Positions 58,781-64,000 of a stretch of DNA of 64,000 nt are shown piece by piece. The stretch spans positions 186,001 through 250,000 of the forward strand of contig CANTFK010000785.1 in the NCBI GenBank assembly GCA_947646735.1, given 5' to 3'. A model generated the notes under the pieces. It saw only the letters and a list, made by a program, of their open reading frames with translations, was not told the origin of the DNA and ran no database searches. Source of the stretch: Peronospora farinosa (Eukaryota; Oomycota; Peronosporomycetes; Peronosporales; Peronosporaceae). The translations under genes were made by a program, and so were the position numbers. Within the stretch, counting starts at the first letter, position 1; every line of letters begins with the position of its first letter.

Positions 58781-59740
58781 ATGACCACTGTCATTCTTTC
58801 TCCACCTTCTGGGCCTGCAAACTCACCTCCTACGATGCCAACGAATAACAAGAGCGTGCACATGAGTGTAGCTCTTGACACGACAAAGGAGACAGCGGTT
58901 GGAGACACTGACAGTTCTACGAGCGCTTTAGTGGATATAGAACTCGAGCAGGAGCATGACAATGACGTGGAGCCAGAGGAAGAGCAATACGAGAACGTCG
59001 AGGGAATTGCCAATGGTGTCTCTAACGAGAACGTTGTTGCTATACTGGAACAGCGGCCCATGAAGAAGCGGAGGCGCGTGTTTTTTGAGTGCGCAGACAT
59101 TGTAGAATTTGAGCCGACTGTTTACACTACGAGTATCACGTCAGGTGGTGTGCCTGTGGGCTTGTCACTGAATGAGCGATCGCGGTCCCGGCGGCGACTG
59201 GATTCGTTTGAGATGGAACGAAAGGACGAGTACGTAGTCGTTTTGTACCATGGAATGCATATACAAATGCCGTGTTCTGATGTTGATGATCATTTATGAA
59301 ATGTTTCTAGGCGTGTTGGGCGGCAAAGGTACATGGAGGAGGGCTATTTGGAGCCGCAAGAGCGTGAGATTATTCTGAATAATGCGGGATGCGAGGATCC
59401 GGTGATAGCGTCGGTGGAAGCCGAGGTGAATGCTATTATTCAGCTCAGACGTGAGTCGAATGAGGTCGATTTTGACTTTATGTACGGCGTCAGTGAGATG
59501 GAAGATGACGAAGAGGATGGTGAAGAAGATGAGGAGGTGTCCACTATATTGTCATTTGCACAGGTTGGCACTGGAGACGAAGTGCAGGAACAAAGCGACG
59601 AGAGTCCGGAAATCAAGGCTGAAAAAGACGCAGTAACGCGCGATGACCTAATCTGTTTCGATCAGGAGGGAAAGACTGCATTAATGGAGACTACGGTGGC
59701 TCGATGCCGTGATGACGAGCCGGAAGCTGCATCGATTTAG
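58781..59740 (+). CDS. Acidic orphan protein, two exons (292 aa)
   Basis: Exon 1 is 58781-59229, the intron 59230-59310 (81 bp, donor GTACGT, acceptor CTAG) and exon 2 59311-59740; the join reads RKDE-RVGRQRYMEEGYLEPQE. Residues 1-85 are Ser/Thr/Pro then Glu-rich. Residues about 98-104 are PMKKRRR, a likely nuclear signal, followed by a compact segment VFFECADIVEFEPTVYTTS. The C-terminal half has LEPQEREIILNNAGCEDPV and long Glu/Asp runs. I do not recognise a family. The clean intron and consistent composition make it a real gene. Without splicing, translation stops at 59299. Confidence 0.65.
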
Positions 59741-60141
59741 GGTTCAATGCTGCTGCTATGCGTGTGTATCCGGTCATCGTAATCGGTTGGGGTTTGTCCA
59801 TTTGTATTTGTTTTTATTGGCTGTGGTTCGTCTTTGACTGGCTGCAGTTTACGGTACATTCCACATACACGAACGTTATCATTGTGTTCATTCCAGTTGA
59901 GTCTTGTTGAAGTTTACCTTTTTCTAGCTCCACTATTGGCGATAAATCTGATGGGTCGAATTTCGTCGAATCAGCAGCCGTTAATGTGTTCGATCTTTAG
60001 CCGTTGGTTGACAAGCTCATTTAACAATACGAATGGCTACAACAAGCGAAGGCCCCCGAAACAAGCTCCGACGTGCCACCTGTACGCTAGTGTCATTGTT
60101 GTCATTGTTGTTACATTGCGTCTAATGTATTTTTCTTTGCC
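59741..60141. other. Gap upstream of the OB-fold gene
   Basis: The 400 bp hold no supported gene; they contain the 3' end of the acidic orphan transcript and the promoter side of the next gene. Confidence 0.5.
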
Positions 60142-60358
60142 ATGTATCGTCCAATTATAGATGTAAAGGTACAGGATTTGACACCAGGTTCACAAGGTCA
60201 TAATCTCGTGCTGCAAGTAGTTTCAGTTGCACCAGTAGTCGAAAAGAAACGCTACGACGGTGCTGTCTCACGTATTGCTGAGGCAGTGTTGGCCGATGAG
60301 ACGGGCTGCGTTACTTTTACTGCACGAAACGGTGCGTATTTTTAGTCAACTTGATGAT

Positions 60359-60394
<36 letters not shown>

Positions 60395-60642
60395 GACTAA
60401 TGTGCATTATGGTTGCAGACCAGATTGACGTTCTAAAGGAAGGACTTGTGCTAGTATTGCGCAATACTAATGCCGATATCTTTAATGGTTTCATGCGGCT
60501 GAATGTGACGCAGTGGGGCAAGATGTCGGTGCATCCAGATGGTGTAGCATCTACACCACCACCACCACCGAGTATCAATACGGAGAACAATATGTCTGCT
60601 ATTGAATATGAACTGGTCACAGTTGACGACGCAGATGAGTAG
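60142..60642 (+). CDS. OB-fold nucleic-acid-binding protein, At4g28440-like (137 aa)
   Basis: Exon 1 is 60142-60331, the intron 60332-60418 (87 bp, GTGCGT to TTGCAG) and exon 2 60419-60642. The protein matches the layout of the plant At4g28440 family, which is related to SOSS complex subunit B: VQDLTPGSQGHNLVLQVVS, ADETGCVTFTARN-DQIDVLKEG, LRNTNADIFNGFMRLNVTQWGK and SAIEYELVTVDD at the end. It probably binds single-stranded DNA or RNA. A Pro run lies in the linker before the C-terminal motif. The intron holds a (GATA)n microsatellite (about 60,359-60,392), whose length may vary between strains. The splice gives Asp across the joint, as expected for the family. Confidence 0.85.
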
Positions 60643-61001
60643 TGCTATGTTTGCTGAGTTTAAAGTGGCACTTTCGTAGGAATAGGGTCAACGTAATTGC
60701 GTACATCAATTTTAAGCTTTGAGCACATGAAAGTGCTTCATATAGCCGATACTCATTCATTAGTATCAGTCTTTTAACTTTGCGATCTAAATACGCTCTT
60801 TGTCCTTCATGTGATCCACCTCACAAACGGAGTACTTTTCCCGCAGCTACGTATTAGTATGATGCAAGAAGCTATATGTAACATTTACCCTAATATTCTT
60901 TTACAATAATTAAATGGGTGGTTGGCAGATCTGCTCCGTTATAATAAGCTGTTCATTATCTGAAAACAATTATCCACGAGAGATATCCTTAATCTGTAGC
61001 A
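60643..61001. other. Gap upstream of eS17
   Basis: The 360 bp are AT-rich and contain the likely eS17 promoter. No gene or clear initiator element is seen. Confidence 0.5.
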
Positions 61002-61690
61002 ATGGGTGTTCGTACCAAGACTGTGAAGGGCTCAGCCGTCAAGATCATTGAAAAGTACTACTCGCGTCTTACTCTTGACTTTGACACAAACAAACGTGTG
61101 TGTGATGAAGTTGCAATTATTCCGTCCAAGCGCATGCGCAACAAGATTGCCGGGTATATTACACACCTCATGAAGCGCATCCAGCACGGCCAAGTGCGTG
61201 GTATCTCGCTTAAGTTGCAGGAGGAAGAGCGTGAACGTCGTATGGACTTTGTGCCGGAAGTATCGGCCATTGACACGGAAAACATCGAGATTGACAACGA
61301 CACGAAGGACTTGTTGGTCCACTTGGACCTTAAGTTGGCTGGTGTGCACGTGCCTCAGGTACGATGAGCAATGTTATTATTGCCATTTTATAGTAAGAGA
61401 CAATGCTGGAGCCGATGATGACCATACATGTATGGTCGGAGCGGTGGACCCATTGCAGTTGGCAGAAGATGCAGCTCTTTCTTGAGCTGCAGCTGTGCAA
61501 CAAGAGGTATTCATGCTGGCTAGCACATGTGTAATAAGTGCACTGCAGTCCACTGCTCTCCAATCATTGGCTCCCTCACTGTCGCTTCAATACTTTGGAC
61601 GGTTTTGAGGTTGAGCGTTTGTGTTGACGTAATTTTCTTGTGATTTGTCAGGATAAGGCTCGTGAGCAGCACCACCACCACCGCAACTAA
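61002..61690 (+). CDS. RPS17: 40S ribosomal protein eS17, two exons (131 aa)
   Basis: A structural protein of the small ribosomal subunit. Exon 1 (61002-61358) gives the highly conserved N-terminus ([20 protein letters not shown], then [20 protein letters not shown], then [15 protein letters not shown]) and most of the protein. The intron (61359-61651, 293 bp, GTACGA to CAG) is three times longer than others in the window. Exon 2 (61652-61690) adds [12 protein letters not shown]. Length and sequence fit eukaryotic eS17. Reading through the donor gives a slightly different end with an early stop. Two inverted repeats lie in the intron. Confidence 0.95.
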
Positions 61691-62068
61691 GCGTCTTTCA
61701 TTTGAAAGTGCTGGCAGCTGCTGGTTGAAGGCTGTAGTAGAAATACTACGTCAACTTCGGATGCATCTTTGAGTTGAACGTAGTTTCGCCTAGCTTGATA
61801 ATCTCATGGGATAATTCTTTCTTGAACAATTTTGCTCCTTCCACCTTGTTCTCTTACTTATCATATAGAACATTTTCGTCCTGAAACTTGTGATCATTAT
61901 TAGCATATCTTTATTTTATTATACCAACACGAGATTAAATAAATTGCTATCGTAAAACTGATCCTAAAAGGTTAGTCAAGGTCGACTTTAAAGATTAGAT
62001 CTCAGCTACGTTTATGATTGGTTGATATTACAAAAAAACTCTTCATATTATCTTTTACCAAAAAGAAA
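61691..62068. other. Gap between eS17 and ORC3
   Basis: The 380 bp are AT-rich, with the eS17 3' region and the ORC3 promoter side. Nothing else is seen. Confidence 0.5.
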
Positions 62069-64000
62069 ATGGCATCATTCTCTACGGGTGTGTCGATACA
62101 ATACCCTCGTAATCGATCAGCTGCTACTTTTACATCTTCTCGTCTCAATAATCAAGTAGAGTATCCATTTACCTTTCCAACAAACTCATCAACATTCTCA
62201 GAGGCGCAATATCAATCCGATACTGAAGCTTATAAAGTATCTCAAGAACTTGCTTATCATTATTCGTATGCAAAAATTCGTCAATTAATTGAAGAGTTTT
62301 TACGTAGAAATAATAATACGAGCTATAGTCAAGTATTGAGGTTTTTTGCAAAATATTGTCCAAGAAAAATGGAGTCAGGAACACCAGTAGCTCAAATCTC
62401 AACGACAAGTTTATTATCAAGTCGACGAGGACGTGATTACAATGCTCCCGTGTTATTTCCAGAGTTTCATGCAATACCAACAGCTGCTATAATTACTGGA
62501 ACTGATGCAACGTCAAGCAATTTATGGGTGGGACCTTTAATGCAAAAGCTACGACGGACATTCCCGTTGTGTCTTGTTGTGCCTCGTGATGTGACAAGTG
62601 CTCGACGGTTTATTGAGTGGTTGACGGCAAGGTTGGAGAAATTATGTGCGGTGAAACACAAGGAAGAGCATTGGCTTGAAGAACTGGTAGAAAATTTTGA
62701 TCTGTTGCCGTTGGATATGCCACCAGTAGCTGTAGAAAACAGCGGTCGACGGCTGACACGACACGAGCGAGTCAAGACAGCAGGATTTGCCGGTGGACTG
62801 TTCGATGGTAATGTACAGGATGAAAAGAACAAACAGATGGACGATATATGCTACGACTCGATTTCGGAATCCGAGGATAGTGGAGATGATGACACTGATT
62901 TTGGGTCGTCAAGGAGAGGGAAGAGTAAACGACGACGACTTGCGCCAGCGGCCTATGGGCGGTGGACAATATCGAAGCTGTTGTCGACAATTGAACGTGA
63001 TATTGATGAGCTTGTGTCGCCTACCTGTGGCAACACATGCTGTGAGTGGGTTGCTATGCTTGGTGAGCTAGTGCACGATCGACTTCAGGAAGCGCTGACT
63101 TGGGTGAAGAAATTACAAAAAAAGATGAAGAAAGCGTCTCCCGGAGCATTGCATGCTTTGATGAAGCGGTAGATTGGCTGCAGCATAAGATTGTGACGGC
63201 TCAAGATACAGCACCCAAGCTGCTGAATGCTGCACCTGATTCAAATAATCCAACTACCTCTTATATTGGCATCACGGAGATGGCGTTAGCGATAATGCTC
63301 CAACGTGTGTACCTTCAGTACGTGTCGTTTCTGGAGGAATGCACAATTGACCGAATTGCGGTCAATGATCGACGAAGAATTGTAAAGCAGAAAATGTGTA
63401 AGCACGAGAACTACTACTCCCTTGAGAGCGATGGTAAATCACAGATTCCAACGTCACCGCAGACATCTTGTACTTCTCAGCCATTTCTATTGCTGTGTAT
63501 TGAGCAACTCGAGTCGTTTTCACAACAGGTATTTGGCGATTTCTTAGAGATTTGGATACATTTCGTACGACAGCAGCAAGAAACTCATCACGCGGGTGAA
63601 AAATATAGCGGCATGTTGGGATTCGTAATTGGAGTGGCCTCGGCGACCTCACCAGCGCTACGACGTTTAGATTTGGCGGTAACCAATCGGTTGGAACTAC
63701 AATTCTTCTCTCTTGTTGACTCACGAAAGTGCTTTGACGATATACTTGAGTCGTTAGTAGTAAAAGCGAGACTACCGCTTTCATTTAGCGGTGAAGTGGT
63801 CCGAGCTATTGCGCGCCGACACCATCGTGTACCAAGCGTGCCACGTCTTTTGCATGCGCTGCGTTTCTTACTGTTTACACACTTTAGACGCTGTCCGTGG
63901 AGTTTTCTCGCACTTGCTGTAGATGACTTACCATCGTCAGGCGAATCTCCGGTCTTGGTAGCCAGTGATGTTGCATCATTGCCATACCGTGTCTCTAGTT
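62069..64000 (+). CDS. ORC3: Origin recognition complex subunit 3, frameshifted and cut by window end
   Basis: A subunit of the complex that marks replication origins and loads the MCM helicase. The start is ATG 62069. The first part has an ORC3-type N-terminus with an AAA-like fold (ITGTDATSSNLWVGPLMQKL, then LCLVVPRDV), an acidic insert (SESEDSGDDDTD) and KSKRRR. This frame ends at 63172. The next frame, open from about 63,067 to 64,000, continues with typical ORC3 sequence: LLCIEQLESFSQQVFGDFLE, then GMLGFVIGVASATSPALRRL and HALRFLLFTHFRRCPWSFLA. The break lies at 63,067-63,172, near a seven-A run at 63,115-63,122. No intron fits, so it is a one-base sequence error, an allele defect or a young pseudogene. 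The C-terminal winged-helix part lies outside the window. Confidence 0.8.

Noticed and set aside
58711..59100. 129-codon minus-strand ORF
   Set aside because: It is antisense to exon 1 of the acidic orphan gene, whose intron and composition support the plus strand.
61415..61437. Box C/D snoRNA in the eS17 intron
   Set aside because: A box C-like ATGATGA is present, but no CTGA box D follows in the intron, so it is not called as a feature.

Overview
The window looks like nuclear DNA of a plant-pathogenic oomycete, most likely Peronosporales (Phytophthora or a downy mildew). The reasons are compact genes with few short GT-AG introns, a core-promoter element like the oomycete Inr+FPR, a single-repeat MYB with a SHAQKYF-like end, a bHLH-PAS pair, and Ty1/copia debris between gene islands. 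The species cannot be named from the sequence alone.

Left half (1 to about 30,208): a head-to-tail tandem array of 15 units of about 1.8-2.3 kb. Each unit holds one minus-strand gene for a secreted glycine-rich protein plus a spacer of about 0.9 kb. The protein has a signal peptide, a Gly/Val/Asn-rich middle and 2-5 C-terminal modules of 38 residues. Only two copies (11561-12820 and 18242-19144) are intact. Ten copies carry the same CAG-to-TAG change at codon 29, just after the signal peptide, and six of these have no other visible break. The others carry frameshifts, some shared between non-adjacent copies, which points to concerted evolution by gene conversion or unequal exchange. The organisation recalls the tandem M96 mating-specific genes of Phytophthora, but homology was not tested.

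Middle (30,209-34,500): a frameshifted relic of an old-yellow-enzyme-type flavin oxidoreductase is split by a Ty1/copia element. The element has 192-bp LTRs differing at one base and a 5-bp target duplication. It has lost its integrase, and a perfect 27-bp inverted repeat sits at the deletion point.

Gene island 1 (34,505-42,734): a bHLH-PAS regulator (minus), a large protein with an HEPN-like motif, TPR, Sel1 and a zinc finger (plus), and an AAAP amino-acid transporter (minus).

Repeat-rich gap (42,735-48,798): degenerate satellite-like sequence built around a CCGTCGTTTCGACGG hairpin, transposon-like debris, and a G17 tract inside a 12-bp inverted repeat.

Gene island 2 (48,799-64,000): a second bHLH-PAS paralogue (plus), importin alpha (minus, one intron), a roadblock dynein light chain (minus, with a predicted 15-nt first exon), a MYB factor (minus), a weak zinc-finger candidate, an acidic orphan gene (plus), an OB-fold protein like At4g28440 (plus), ribosomal protein eS17 (plus) and ORC3 (plus, frameshifted and cut by the window end). 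The island is mostly housekeeping and does not form a pathway. The array, the retroelement and the HEPN-TPR protein are the unusual parts.
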